Shown piece by piece: positions 26,901-35,561 of a stretch of 64,000 nucleotides of DNA (positions are counted from its first letter, which is position 1; each line of letters starts with the position of its first letter). This DNA is from Acanthococcus lagerstroemiae (lineage: Eukaryota > Arthropoda > Insecta > Hemiptera > Eriococcidae). The translations under genes were made by a program, and so were the position numbers. The DNA is taken from the NCBI GenBank assembly GCA_031841125.1, contig CM063106.1, positions 33,724,001 to 33,788,000 on the forward strand. The letters are read 5' to 3'. The notes below the pieces were generated by a model, which saw nothing but the letters and a program-made list of their open reading frames with translations, was not told where the DNA came from and did not search any database.

Positions 26901-28996
26901 CTCTCGAGTACAGATCGTATTATGGTTAAAAAAATCTCTAACTAAGTAAATAGTTTGGAAGAATGCAAGTAAAAAATATTTTAAAAATTTGCACGAAATT
27001 TCTCTTTGAATTTTGAAAATTCCTGGCTCTCTAATGTGGCTAAAGGCGACCAAAGTTTCTGTATACACTCGAAATGTTATAATGTGCGGGCGCATGGGAA
27101 AAGGGACTTCTCGACCAAATTTTTGATTTTCCATTTTTCGGCCCATTTTATGTAAAAACCCCTCCGAAAACGGATAAACGTGCCCTCAAGCCCTTGACTT
27201 CAAAATTCAGGGAGATATTACATTTTTAAGGCAATTGAGGTCAACGTTGCTGGAAAGAGTTAGAACACAGTACATAAGAAATAAATTTTTCGGAATTTAT
27301 TTTCTTTGACCATTATGTCATTACTAGCCCACTTCTACAATGCGTGATAACGTGACGGATATACTGCTCATGATGTGACGTCATGTCATAACATGCCTTC
27401 AGGTCGCTTTCAATTTATAATTTAATACAAGTCAATTTCTTGGATTGAAAGCTGAAAAACGTATTTTAGCAGCTTTGAAAGCTTTTCTTGTAAAATGTCA
27501 TTTTTGGTCGAAAGGTCCCTTTCCTCATGTGCCCTCACAACGTGTATGTTTGAAACAAGGACTGCAAGCCAATTAACTGAGCTATCGGCTAAAGCTACAT
27601 AAAGGTTCTGGCTAGCTGAAAAGCTAGCCAGAAGGTGAGCATACTGTCCTAGGGGTAGGGAGGGGCGATTGTTATTTGTGAAATGAAATGTTGTCCATGA
27701 TAATAACACAGAGGGCGTTTGTGAGAACTGAGACAGGGAAGGAACGGAAAAATGGCGACACTGAAGGACGAAACAACAAAGAATGATAACACAAAATTGT
27801 ATGTAGAATCTGCAGAGGAAAATAAGGAATCAAAATAGAAAAAAGAAAAAACAGCCGAAAAAAATCGGCTATTGGCTTCGCTAATCGCTATCTACCATTG
27901 AGTGTTCGTCTATTCGCTACCCTAGAATTTTTGGGAAAATACTTGGCTATCGGCTATCGGCTGGCTTGCAGTCCCTGGTTTGAAATATGACGGTCGTTTT
28001 TCTAAGTTTTTCGAAACATGACGTACTTATGATTAAATCGGATGTCTAATTTCGACTTTCAATTTTCAGGAGTGTTCAATAGTCTGGGATTCGTCGAAGG
28101 CAAATTCAGTCCTGCTGTAGATCACGTTAAAGAATTGCGGTTACTTGTTCATAACGTCAGTGAAAATTGGATAATTCTTAGCGAAGTTAGTATTTTTTTG
28201 TTTGAATTCGGCGCACTCCCGGATTCTTGTATCCAGTTTTTTTGTTTTTTTTTGTTAAGTGAAAATATGCTTTGTGGCACATGCGATCACGTCGAGCCCC
28301 TGTGAAAGCATATAAGTACCATCCTCTTTAAGTTTTTCTCCAATAACTCCTGTCCCGTAAGTCGTACAATGAAAGCGTGGAGAACAAAATTAATCTTAGC
28401 TAAAGGATGCAGGTAGGATGTCGAATTTAATAATTTTCTCATTAGAAATGTTCAAATTGTAATTTCCAATAAAAAGTTAAAGGATTTATGAAGAAATAAG
28501 CACAGTATGGCATCGAAGGAAGTGAGTACCGTTTTCCCTGATATCGCTGCAACCTTACCTTAAGTCCCAGAGCTGGTTGCTGGTTGGAGACATATAGTAG
28601 CACAGAAAGTGCGTATGAATACGAGTTTGAACCGAATGCGAATATGGTACCCAAAACATGAGCTTTTATTGGAATGTTCACATCAAAAGGAAGATGGAAA
28701 ATGATCGTATGACGGCGCAATATAAAATGGGGGGGGGGGCACGTATAGACCTTGTTTTGACACTGTTGACATTTCTGGCTGTAAAGGAAGTATTGATTTC
28801 TACGAAGAAAAGTAATCCGATCAAAAATTCGAATCCCCTCCCCCTTACAGAGATGAGTTCCACCGCCCAGAGTGCATAAAATTGGGAATAGTACTTATAG
28901 TCATCTTGAAGTTGCTCATTAGAAGTGCAGGTTTAATTCCGCAGCTAGTAATTGTAATGCTCATTCGTATATTTATTTCAGATATTCATCGAGTAA
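8748..28996 (+). CDS. MGAT4: MGAT4-type alpha-1,3-mannosyl-glycoprotein 4-beta-N-acetylglucosaminyltransferase (complete, 11 exons)
   Basis: Type II Golgi enzyme that adds a beta-1,4-linked GlcNAc to the alpha-1,3-mannose arm of complex N-glycans. Coding exons: 8748-8925, 9013-9342, 9732-9865, 9966-10012, 15353-15663, 16039-16169, 17225-17332, 19274-19467, 23279-23442, 28070-28185, 28982-28996. They sum to 1728 nt (575 aa plus stop) with all phases compatible, and every intron is GT-AG. The N-terminus has about 35 cytosolic residues, then a membrane anchor ([19 protein letters not shown]) and a luminal stem. Family hallmarks are [22 protein letters not shown], the metal-binding-like [33 protein letters not shown] and WIILSEIF. 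The length is slightly above the usual 530-550 residues. Introns are large (up to 5.3 kb) and loaded with repeats. The first ATG in the open frame, ahead of the anchor, was chosen. Confidence 0.93.
9013..9342 (+). CDS. MGAT4: MGAT4 exon 2: luminal stem
   Basis: Acceptor TTGATATTCTAG, donor GGAG|GTATGT. It encodes a mostly helical stem with several N-x-S/T sequons (NSS, NFS), ending in [11 protein letters not shown]. Confidence 0.88.
9732..9865 (+). CDS. MGAT4: MGAT4 exon 3: start of catalytic domain
   Basis: Acceptor ATTATTTGCAG, donor GAG|GTAAAA. Encodes [12 protein letters not shown] and [11 protein letters not shown], the first conserved block of the family. Confidence 0.9.
9966..10012 (+). 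CDS. MGAT4: MGAT4 exon 4 (47 nt)
   Basis: Acceptor CTTGTCACAG, donor TTT|GTAAGT. Encodes [15 protein letters not shown] plus two bases. This short exon and its downstream flank are tandemly duplicated; the second copy (about 10107-10146) is dead. Confidence 0.85.
10107..10146 (+). pseudogene. Decayed duplicate of MGAT4 exon 4
   Basis: CAAATTACGTTCTGCAAGTC onwards matches the exon 4 core at 9973-10012 with few differences. The similarity continues through the intron flank (ATCTTATCAT, then GTGAGCTC), giving a tandem unit of about 135 bp. The splice donor GTAAGT has become ATAAGT, and the acceptor side was not copied intact, so it should not be spliced in. Confidence 0.8.
10236..11480. other. 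MGAT4 intron 4, first part: no feature seen
   Basis: AT-rich intron sequence. Two short minus-strand frames at 10356-10711 have no recognisable domain and are probably chance. Confidence 0.4.
11480..11610. repeat. Degenerate GAGTCTTGA/GAGTTTTAA repeat, left block
   Basis: Words of the type GTCTTGA, GAGTTTTAA and GAGTCTTA recur every 10-30 bases with no exact period. The same pattern resumes at 13230, on the far side of the LINE fragment, indicating one block split by the LINE. Confidence 0.6.
11640..13215 (-). mobile_element. Truncated, frameshifted non-LTR retrotransposon (LINE) with reverse-transcriptase domain
   Basis: Read on the minus strand, RT motifs appear in order. SPGHDEI is near 13050. 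The DPLSPI box lies near 12540 with an in-frame stop just before it. FADDVALFA is near 12420. Then comes the C-terminal segment [15 protein letters not shown]...[15 protein letters not shown] at about 12090-11990, followed by [10 protein letters not shown] and FWQPFERKR. This C-terminal signature is common in insect endonuclease/reverse-transcriptase LINEs. Stops and frameshifts separate the blocks and the endonuclease half is absent. It is a dead, 5'-truncated copy in the host intron, antisense to MGAT4. The clade (RTE-like or related) is a guess. Confidence 0.85.
13230..14210. repeat. Degenerate GAGTCTTGA/GAGTTTTAA repeat, right block
   Basis: About 1 kb built from diverged words GAGTCTTGAC, GAGTTTTAAC, AGTCTTAA and CAGTCTTGA. 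There is no coding potential. Similar sequence, partly in the opposite orientation, recurs at about 19820-19960 and 20820-23240. Confidence 0.65.
14215..15035 (+). mobile_element. tRNA-like SINE interrupted by a poly(T)-headed insert
   Basis: The left part (about 14215-14345) has a pol III B-box-like GGGTTCGAGCC near 14239, then TTTCGACCTGGGCCGG and CAACGTCTCTGAGGT. The right part (about 14980-15035) has GAGGTAATGCTCGAAAGGGC. The two halves are contiguous in a second copy at about 45985-46125. The 640-bp insert between them starts with poly(T)/poly(G) and is GC-rich, as expected for a retroposed sequence inserted in minus orientation. Its source is not recognised. Confidence 0.55.
15353..15663 (+). 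CDS. MGAT4: MGAT4 exon 5: catalytic core with QLEDD
   Basis: Acceptor TTCATTTTATAG, donor ATAG|GTGAGT. Contains [29 protein letters not shown], the acidic QLEDDI and [10 protein letters not shown]. The acidic triplet is the likely metal/UDP-sugar site. Confidence 0.93.
16039..16169 (+). CDS. MGAT4: MGAT4 exon 6
   Basis: Acceptor CCGTTTTATAG, donor AAT|GTAAGT. Encodes [26 protein letters not shown] and KVCNLEKDN, closely matching family order. Confidence 0.93.
17225..17332 (+). CDS. MGAT4: MGAT4 exon 7
   Basis: Acceptor TTGTTGCAG, donor AAG|GTAATG. Encodes [20 protein letters not shown] and [16 protein letters not shown]. Confidence 0.93.
18399..18503. repeat. Three 35-bp tandem repeats with TATCGATA sites
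   Basis: Three copies of TATCGATAATTAGG followed by TCGATAGTCTGGAAATCGA, differing at a few bases, inside an MGAT4 intron. The first and third copies contain the palindrome TATCGATA, identical to the insect DRE core bound by DREF. Function is not shown. Confidence 0.85.
19274..19467 (+). CDS. MGAT4: MGAT4 exon 8
   Basis: Acceptor GCAATTTCAG, donor AAAAC|GTGAGT. Encodes [28 protein letters not shown] and [20 protein letters not shown]. Confidence 0.93.
20160..20782. mobile_element. Non-autonomous TIR element, 623 bp, with internal palindrome
   Basis: Ends AGGGTTGCCAACTG and CAGTTGGTAACCTT are inverted repeats. A perfect 8-bp target duplication, ATTGTATT, lies at 20152-20159 and 20783-20790. 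The middle (about 20370-20566) is a large palindrome with arms of about 85 nt (for example GATGATGTTGGCAACACTGT against its complement), so both strands carry near-identical short ORFs. The duplication length points to a hAT-type transposase. Confidence 0.75.
20820..23240. repeat. Degenerate GACTCTT/AAGACTTT word repeat in MGAT4 intron 8
   Basis: Two blocks of loosely repeated words. About 20820-21240 reads mainly AAGACT, TTTCAAGA and GACTCTT. About 21330-22860 reads mainly the complement (GTCTTAAAGAGTC, GAGTCT). Between them, at about 21780-22440, lies AT-rich sequence with a poly(G) run. No gene seen. Confidence 0.5.
23279..23442 (+). CDS. MGAT4: MGAT4 exon 9
   Basis: Acceptor TGTTTATTACAG, donor GTCG|GTACGA. 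Encodes [19 protein letters not shown] and the variable segment up to SNHTFLEVG. Confidence 0.9.
24124..24175 (-). other. tRNA-like pol III A and B boxes (probable SINE)
   Basis: On the minus strand TGCTCAGTGCG (24175-24165) resembles an A box, and GGTTTCAAATCC-like GGTTCAAATCC (24134-24124) is a good B box about 40 nt downstream. The sequence does not fold into a full cloverleaf with paired acceptor and T stems, so it is more likely a SINE head than a tRNA gene. Confidence 0.4.
25003..25558. mobile_element. Fold-back element of about 556 bp
   Basis: ATACTACTTGATCAGAA with flanking T-rich bases and CAATGTTTT on the left pairs with the inverted copy TTCTGATCAAGTAGTAT on the right; the terminal inverted repeat is about 30 bp. 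Inside, at about 25319-25395, GGGTTTGATTCCCC looks like a pol III B box, suggesting a tRNA-derived SINE passenger. No clear target duplication was found. Confidence 0.55.
25876..25965. repeat. Hairpin of about 90 nt
   Basis: GCAACTTTTGCAAGAAGCGC and the downstream GCGCTTCTTGCACTTGTTGC are inverted copies separated by about 45 nt. The stem is about 20 bp with few mismatches. Confidence 0.7.
26557..26665. repeat. Imperfect tandem repeat, period about 21-24 bp
   Basis: Recurring TCGGGGAAATGG/TCGGGTAAATGG words, ending before a C-run at about 26681-26694. Inside MGAT4 intron 9. Confidence 0.55.
27556..27977. mobile_element. hAT-like MITE, 422 bp
   Basis: Begins CAAGGACTGCAAGCCAAT and ends GGCTTGCAGTCCCTG. 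Perfect 8-bp target duplication GTTTGAAA at 27548-27555 and 27978-27985. The interior has GCTAGCC palindromes and GGCTATCGGCT repeats like the 1327-1501 element, and no transposase. Confidence 0.9.
28070..28185 (+). CDS. MGAT4: MGAT4 exon 10
   Basis: Acceptor TTTTCAG, donor GAA|GTTAGT. Encodes [20 protein letters not shown] and [18 protein letters not shown], the conserved C-terminal block. Confidence 0.93.
28982..28996 (+). CDS. MGAT4: MGAT4 exon 11: terminal micro-exon
   Basis: Acceptor ATTTATTTCAG followed by ATA TTC ATC GAG TAA, completing ...WIILSEIFIE and stop. The phase fits the preceding exon, and the family ends in the same ILSEIF motif, which is why this 15-nt exon is accepted. Confidence 0.8.
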   Translation: MFIE

Positions 28997-29067
28997 GTTA
29001 CGTTGTCGAGAAGATAAAAATATCCTGTGATTTCACCATGACTTTAAAAACGGTTACCTTTTTCTTT

Positions 29068-29103
<36 letters not shown>

Positions 29104-30128
29104 ATATATATTAAGTTCTAATTTCGCTGAAAAATGGTGTTATATAACTCGCAAACTGTTGAACTTTACAACGGCAATTTTTACGGAGTCGATGGATTCG
29201 TTTTTGATTTTAGAAACCGGTCTGACATACTACTTACTATTTTCAAAGTTGCATTTATTTAGAATTTATTTACAAAAGTTTGTATTATGTAAGGAGGGAA
29301 GACTAGAAGCGTTAATTTCCAAATTTTATTCTATACATAATGTCAAAATAGTATTTTGACTGTAAGTTGCCTGCGGTCAAAGTGGCTTTTTACCCCCACC
29401 TATGTTAGCCCTGAAAGAAAATCAGATACGGTTCGGATTTCCCAGACCGGTGGCGCGCTATCATCGGGCTTTCTTCCCTTACCGCACTCAAGGAAATGAT
29501 GCTTATCTATGATGTCTACTAAGCCAATAAGTCTACTAAGAGTCCAATATGTGAAAAATTGTCCAATAAATCCAATAGAAGTTCAATAGTCTTAATATAG
29601 GTCCAATGAAAATTGAAAAATGAGAAATAATAATAATTTAGTGTTGTCGAAAACTCAACTTCGATTTGTATGTACATATCTTGCGAACTCAATTTCTGCG
29701 CATATAAAAAGCCGGAGACGAGTACAAAAGAAAAAATGTTTTCTTGCGCTTACTGTCGCACGTAATTCTGTCGTACAAAGGTAAATCCACGTACCCGCAC
29801 ACCGACAATCCGCAGAATGGAGTACTTTTTCAATCTTTGAATGATACTCCCCTCCGCCAGTGTTGGAAAAACGCAAAAATCATCGTTCCTGTTTGTTCTC
29901 TGACTGCATGGTTCTCATTCATGTTCTTCTTTCTCCTTACCTTAAAATTACCAATGTTCCCCTTCTCGTTCCCATTCCCGTTCTTGTTCCCACCTTGCTC
30001 CTGTTTTCATTTCCGTTTCCCGTCTCGTTCTCAGTCCCATCATGTTCTCGTTCTGAGAACGAGAACATTAGGGTGTCCCTTATTTTAAAAGTTTTCGCCA
30101 ATTGATTAGGGTCGCACTGAAATTTGTT
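28997..30128. other. MGAT4 3' flank; no further gene seen
   Basis: Contains a T-run at about 29069-29097. At about 29940-30065 there is a pyrimidine-rich stretch with repeated CCCGTTC/TTCCCATTCCCGTT words, ending in a GTTCTCGTTCTGAGAACGAG palindrome. Short ORFs here look like chance frames. Confidence 0.4.
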
Positions 30129-30479
30129 TCAATGGACTTGGAAACTCGCCATATAAAATTTGAGGTCATGCCGCTTTAACCTTGAAGTTATGTGTAATAC
30201 TGAGATTTTACACAAAAAAAAAAAAAAAAAAAAAAAGCGAATATCTCGGAACATATCAACTTTAAGACCAAAATGCATACAACATACAATGTTCCTTGCT
30301 AAATTTCCCATAAAAAAGGTCCTATACAACTTTTCTCTAGAACGCATATTCGCCAAGATAATCGCAATAATGTGTGAAAGTTTCGAGGAACGTGGATGTT
30401 GTTATTTTTTCTTTCATAACCGATCTTCACTCGCTAAATCGTAGTTACCTAACAGAAAAAAGATTCAGTTTAGGACCAA

Positions 30480-32230
30480 AATTCAAAAACATAAAATGTT
30501 TCTCGTTAAATTTTCTGTAAAAAAGAATCTATACAACTTTTCTGTAGAAAACATATTTATCAAGATAATCGCAAACATGCGTGGAATTTTCGAAAAACAT
30601 AGATTTTTTTATTATTTTACGACTGAAATATCTATTAATGTTGGGTATCGCATACTACAATATAACTTCAGCAGAAGCGCAAATAGGGCTCAGAACTGGG
30701 AGGGCTTAAGCCCCCTTATTATGAAGCAACACCACTCACTGCATCATTTTCTTTGGTAATCTTTTGGAGTTTGAGGGCTATTTACAAGTTTGGGGGCTAT
30801 TTAGAAGTTTGGGGGGCTAAGCCCCACTATTTGCTCCTATGAACTTCAGTTTCTTGTCTACTGGGGCAAGCGCCCCAGTTTTCCCCCTCACCCACCTGGC
30901 TTAGCCCAATACAGTTTGTTAAGTATCTACTATAGAGTAGACTTCGGATTATGTATGTATGTATATCAACAATAGTCAACAATTCGCGCATAAGATATAA
31001 TGTAGTCCTCTTAAGGACAGTCACGTGTTTTCAGAATTCAGGGTCATTTACTATGGGTAAAACGTTGTTTCCTTTTGTTAATATACATTATCTCAAGTCC
31101 ATTAAACCAAGTCTTTGACGGAATCTTAGAATGCTCAAGACTCAATAAAAACAGTTTGTTAACCCTAGATCGCAAAATTTGGTTTTCTTCAATCATTGAA
31201 TTTGGAACTAGTTATGACTCATGGATACCTAGTTAACGTTTCAGTTTTAGGCTCTTCCGCAAATTTGTTATTACTAGGGTCAGACCAACAGTCCAACCTC
31301 TTGCAAGTACAAGCTTATAATAATCGCGAACACTTCTACATGCGTCCATTTTCACCCCTTGAACGATGAGATGAAAAAAAAACATGTGCAGAAGTGGTTA
31401 TGCGTTGCTCGTACAAGTAAGAAAGCATCAGTACTCGAAAAGTGTCAGTTTTCGCTAAGGACACTATAATAAACATTAGTACTTACGTTTTCTTACTTGC
31501 ATGTGCGCAAAGTAACTACTTCGGCACATGTTTTTTTTTTTCATCTCATCGTTAAAGGGGTGAAAATGGACGCATGTAGAAGTGTTTGCGATTGTAAGAA
31601 GCTTGTATTTGCAAGAGGTTGAACTGTTAGTCTGACCCTAGTGATAACAAATTTGCGGAAGAGCCTGAAATTTAGACGTTAACTAGGCATCCATGGGCCA
31701 AAACTAATTCCAATGTTTGTATTGAGTCTTGAGCATTCTAAGATTCCGTTGAAGATTAGGTATGGTGGGCTTGATATAATGTACAATCAACAACAGGAAA
31801 CATCGATTTGCCCATAGGAAATTACAATGAATTCTGAGAACATGTGACTGTTACTTTAACAGCACAATGTTATATCTTATGCGCAATATTGACTGTTGTT
31901 GATATATACATACATAATTCGAGGTCTACACTATAGTAGGTACCCAACAAACTGTCATGAGCGTAGCCAGGTAGGGTGGGCGGAAACTGAGGTGCTTGCC
32001 CTAGTAGACAGAGACTGAAGTTGTATTTGTAGTATGCATTACCTGATATTAATAGGTAGGTATTTCAGCTGTAAAATTATTTTAAAAAACCTATGTTTTC
32101 CGAAAATTCCACGCATTTTTGCGATTATCTCGATGAACATGTTTTCTAAAGAAAAGTTGTATGGGGCCTGTGTATAGAAAATTTAACAAGGAACATTTTA
32201 TATTATTTGCGTTTTTTACGCCAAAGTTAT
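30480..32230. repeat. Giant palindrome of about 1.75 kb
   Basis: The left arm (about 30480-31440) and right arm (about 31475-32230) are inverted copies around a centre near 31455. Matching pairs include AACCTCTTGCAAGTACAAGC with GCTTGTATTTGCAAGAGGTT, CATGCGTCCATTTTCACC with its complement near 31563, and CTTAGAATGCTCAAGACTCA near 31125 with its complement near 31727. The left arm is longer because of a 170-bp insertion (30672-30841). A diverged tandem copy of the outermost part precedes it at about 30231-30440. Confidence 0.85.
30672..30841. mobile_element. 170-bp MITE in the left arm of the palindrome
   Basis: Ends CAGAAGCGCAAATAG and CTATTTGCTCCTATG, with inner GGGCTTAAGCCCCC and GGGGGGCTAAGCCCC. 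Perfect 8-bp target duplication AACTTCAG at 30664-30671 and 30842-30849. The opposite arm near 32011 reads as one uninterrupted copy of that site. Confidence 0.85.
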
Positions 32231-32320
32231 AAGCATGTTATTAACAAGTACGCTGCATTTAAAATGTTAAAAGGCATAACTTGTTAATATGTAGTATGCT
32301 TATAACTTTGGTGTAAAACC
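32212..32320. repeat. Hairpin with arms of about 36 nt
   Basis: ACGCCAAAGTTATAAGCATG and the downstream ATGCTTATAACTTTGGTGT are inverted, with TTAACAAG/CTTGTTAA continuing inward. It abuts the outer end of the large palindrome's right arm. Confidence 0.7.
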
Positions 32321-33422
32321 AGTGCTGCATGCAATTCACGCATAGTCGTGTCGGGATTCGCGCCAAAAACTTTTCCCTTTTTGAATATTTCTCCCCGTGC
32401 ACCAGGAATAAAAAAGATTTTTGAACGAGCATTTTCAAAGAGCTCAAACTGTTGGCCACGTGAAAGTCCTTAATTCTGTAAACCAAAGTCATATAGATAC
32501 ACCAAGTTGGACGACTGGCGCGTTTCCGCGTTTTGCCGTCATGCCAGCGGACTGCTATCGCTGAACTCCTGTTTGCATTGCGCTTATATGGACGTTTTTA
32601 CATTTTTGCGGATTAGCTCGAAAACTATCGATTTTGATGAAAAATTGGAAAGAGCTAAATTTGTTCACCTTGGAATTTCCTATCGAATGCGAGTAAATTC
32701 AAAATTTTTGTGGGTAAAATTTTGAAACTGATCTTACCTAACAGAAAATGACAGGTAAAATAAATTTGGTCCTTTTCACTTTTTCATAAAACTCGACCGT
32801 TATCGAGATATCGCAAAACCTTGTTAGGGCTCCCAATGATTGCATTGATTTCATGGCAGTGGAACATTGCCAGCGCTCCTATCGAGATAAATTATCATTA
32901 CATACGAGGTTTAACATTGGTTAAATGAAGAGTCGTCTAACTTGGGTATCTATATGACTGCTGTAAACGTTTGGTGACATCTGGTAGGAATGATAAATAT
33001 GAACATAATATTTTAAATTTCTTCCCCCAATTTGGTTTGAAATGGCATTTTCGTATTTCTTTCGGTGTTATTGACTGTTTTTGACGTTTACGCCATTTTT
33101 GGCATTTTTAGACAAAATAAAATAATTCTCTCAATAGCCCCTCCTCGCTCTAAAACGTACTCGTACATTATCAGCACTTCTCTGTCGTCAAGCAAAATGA
33201 AGTTATAAATGCCGAGGAATCCGGTCTCTAGTAATAGTAATATACTACTGATTTATTTTGGTTGGCATGAAGACGTGGTTTGCTGAATTCCTCTGCAGTC
33301 TTTCCATAGATGTTACAATTGTAGACGCGGAATATTATTTCTCTTTTTCGTTGTTTCATTTTTTTCGTCTTCATTACTGATCTCCATTACTCAGAATTCT
33401 GATAGTCGCTTTGTCTTATTTG
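32321..33422. other. Intergenic; no gene seen
   Basis: AT-rich sequence. Between about 32590 and 32830 it has weak similarity to the palindrome's outer repeats (GATAATCG/TATCGAGATA-type words and TTACCTAACAGAAAA near 32736, also present near 30447). Confidence 0.35.
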
Positions 33423-33430
33423 GTGTTGAT

Positions 33431-33713
33431 CAGGGACGTACCGAAGAGTTTTTCTTTGGTGGGGAAAAAACGTGAAAGTCCTAACTGATCCAACTCAAAA
33501 TTTCCAAGTGTCAAAGAAAAAGAAAAAACCTGGTTTGTTGAATTTTTCCAACTTCTCAACTCAAACTTCCCAAGTATGAAATTAAGCCAAAAAAAAAAAA
33601 CTTATTCGATTTTCCGTACTCCGCCTGACTGAAATGGTGAATTTTCCCAACTGCTCAGTAAAAAATTTCCTCTCGAGGGAAGCTCCCTGCCCCCTCCTAT
33701 CGGTACGTCCCTG
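33431..33713. mobile_element. hAT-like MITE, 283 bp (GGGACGTA family)
   Basis: Ends CAGGGACGTACCGA and TCGGTACGTCCCTG form an exact 14-bp inverted repeat. Perfect 8-bp target duplication GTGTTGAT at 33423-33430 and 33714-33721. Second family member alongside 5803-6053, in the opposite relative orientation. No transposase. Confidence 0.93.
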
Positions 33714-34119
33714 GTGTTGATTTGGCACCATTAATTGAAAGAACATGTAATACTTACGTTTTCGTACTTCTTCTTCAACATTCTGCGCTGGGATATTGCA
33801 ACTTACTCTGGAGAGTTCAGTGCTTACCACGTCCTCAGTTTATCCATTCCAGCAGTTCGCTAGGCCGTAGGCAGGGCTGCAAAAAAAAAGTTTTTTTTAA
33901 AAAAAACAGTTTTTTTGTTTGAAACGTTTTTTTTTATTTTAAAGCACAATTGAATATTTGCAAATACCAATGTTTTAAACGCGTTTAAAACAAAAAGAAA
34001 ACATGTTTAAAACTGTTAAAAACAACAATTCCATGAATTTTTAATTTCTTAATTTATAATTTATTTCAACATTATTGATTATTATGGGTTACAGAATTAC
34101 AGTTACGTATTGGTACGGT

Positions 34120-34298
34120 CAGTGGTGTATTTAAGGGGGGAGGGGTCCAGGGGTCTTGACACCCCCTGGCAACTTCAATTTTTCTATAATCTACTTGCGC
34201 CCTCTTCTCCTTTCTACCACTCTGCCCCATTGCCCATATTAATTTATTTTTCAGTTTGGACCCCCCCCCCCCTCAATTTCATACTGGATACGCCACTG
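34120..34298. mobile_element. Nested hAT-like MITE, 179 bp
   Basis: Ends CAGTGGTGTATTTAAG and GGATACGCCACTG. Flanks GGTACGGT (34112-34119) and GGTACGTT (34299-34306) match at 7 of 8 bases. G-run and C-run inside. Similar ends (CAGTGGTGTA) are seen at 58785. Confidence 0.82.
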
Positions 34299-34717
34299 GG
34301 TACGTTTATTCAGATAACTGACGTTGATACTTGGTCTCAAAGCTCCAACATTTCAGATTTGGTTTTGTTTCATCAATGCCATGCCAGTGTAGGAAATTAG
34401 CGATGAAGTTAGCGAAAAGCTCATTTTATTGACTTTAACTCATCAGTCAGTCAATGAATGCAGTAAAATTTCCTCTAGTTTGTCCACTGTCCACCTACCT
34501 TTTACTCATCTGTCAGTCAAATAATCAAATCAAACATTTTGAAGATATCTTTGCGAAACATGAAATTCTGAGGGAAATGAGCCTTATTTGAAATTCCGTA
34601 TTTTTGCATATTTCAATATAATTGCATATTTGGTATTTTAGAAGCATATTGGTTGCATATTTTATCAATTTTCTGAATTTTTGCATTTTTGGACATATTT
34701 TTGAACATTTACTACAC

Positions 34718-34973
34718 TTGGACGCTGTTAAGTGTAAGGGAACCAATCAACATTTGTGAACAAAATGAGTTATTAGTATCGTTGGAAAGAGCGTAAAAAG
34801 TAGAATTTTTCAAAATTGGGGCCCGATTCAAATATGTGTACTCACTTTGAAAAAAGCTTATCAGTAAACGCTATGTCATATATATAGTTTCTACATGGCT
34901 CTTGAACTTCGAATCACGTGTTCTCAAAAAATAGATTTTGCTGGTTAGTTCCCTTACGCTTAACAGCGTCCAA
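34718..34973. mobile_element. Nested TIR element, TTGGACGCTGTT family, copy A
   Basis: Ends TTGGACGCTGTTAAG and CTTAACAGCGTCCAA are inverted repeats, continuing as GTAAGGGAAC/GTTCCCTTAC. Copy B lies at 57840-58092 in opposite relative orientation and shares the interior (for example TTGAAAAATTCTACGTTTTA in copy B). No ORF of note. Confidence 0.8.
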
Positions 34974-35012
34974 CTATTCTGTAATTTTTCAGTCCAAAGC
35001 CGACCCTCTTCC

Positions 35013-35172
35013 AGCAGCTAAAGTCTGGTCCAGTTGAGAAACATACCTGGCAACCCGCAATACACATCGATATATGGGTATTTTGAAGTTGGAGGGGTAA
35101 GACGAGTACGAGAACAGGTTATCAGCGTCGCCAAAAAATTATGTTTTTTAACTGGACCAGACTTTAGCTGCT
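35013..35172. mobile_element. Nested TIR element, 160 bp
   Basis: AGCAGCTAAAGTCTGGTCCA on the left and TGGACCAGACTTTAGCTGCT on the right form a perfect inverted repeat. Target duplication not resolved. Confidence 0.75.
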
Positions 35173-35269
35173 TGTTTTGTATTAGTTATCTTTTTAAAGG
35201 TTCAAAATGTAGCTTCGAAGTCATAAAATTTCTTCTAAACAATTTGTTTTTTTTTGTTTAAAATTACCA

Positions 35270-35475
35270 ATAAAAAAACATGTTTAAAACGCTTAAAAAA
35301 CATGTTTAAAACGCTTAAAAAACGTTTAAAACGTTTTTTTTGTTTAAAATATGTTTTGGTTTTTTAAAACATGTTTTAAACGTTTTAAAACATTTTTTGG
35401 TTTTTTAAAACATGTTTTAAACGTTTTAAAACATTTTTTGGTTTTTTAAAACATGTTTTAAACGTTTTAAAACAA
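35270..35475. repeat. Tandem array of GTTTTAAAAC-type palindromes
   Basis: Repeated units ACATGTTTTAAACGTTTTAA with a TTTTTTGGTTT spacer, period about 55 bp in the last three copies and shorter before. It forms the right subterminal region of the 33872-35502 element. Confidence 0.8.
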
Positions 35476-35561
35476 CGCGTTGTTTTAAACATCGCAGCCC
35501 TGACTGTAGGCTTTCAACTCCCGGTTATCAACGCTCACGTGCTGATTCGTACCTACTCCAC

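Larger units (their letters stand above)
33872..35502. mobile_element. hAT-like composite element, 1631 bp, hosting three nested insertions
   Basis: Begins CAGGGCTGCAAAAAA and ends ATCGCAGCCCTG. The flanks GCCGTAGG and ACTGTAGG agree at 6 of 8 bases, so the target duplication is diverged. Both subterminal regions are built of GTTTTAAAC-type palindromic words; at the right (about 35275-35475) these form a tandem array. Nested inside are 34120-34298, 34718-34973 and 35013-35172. Confidence 0.65.
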
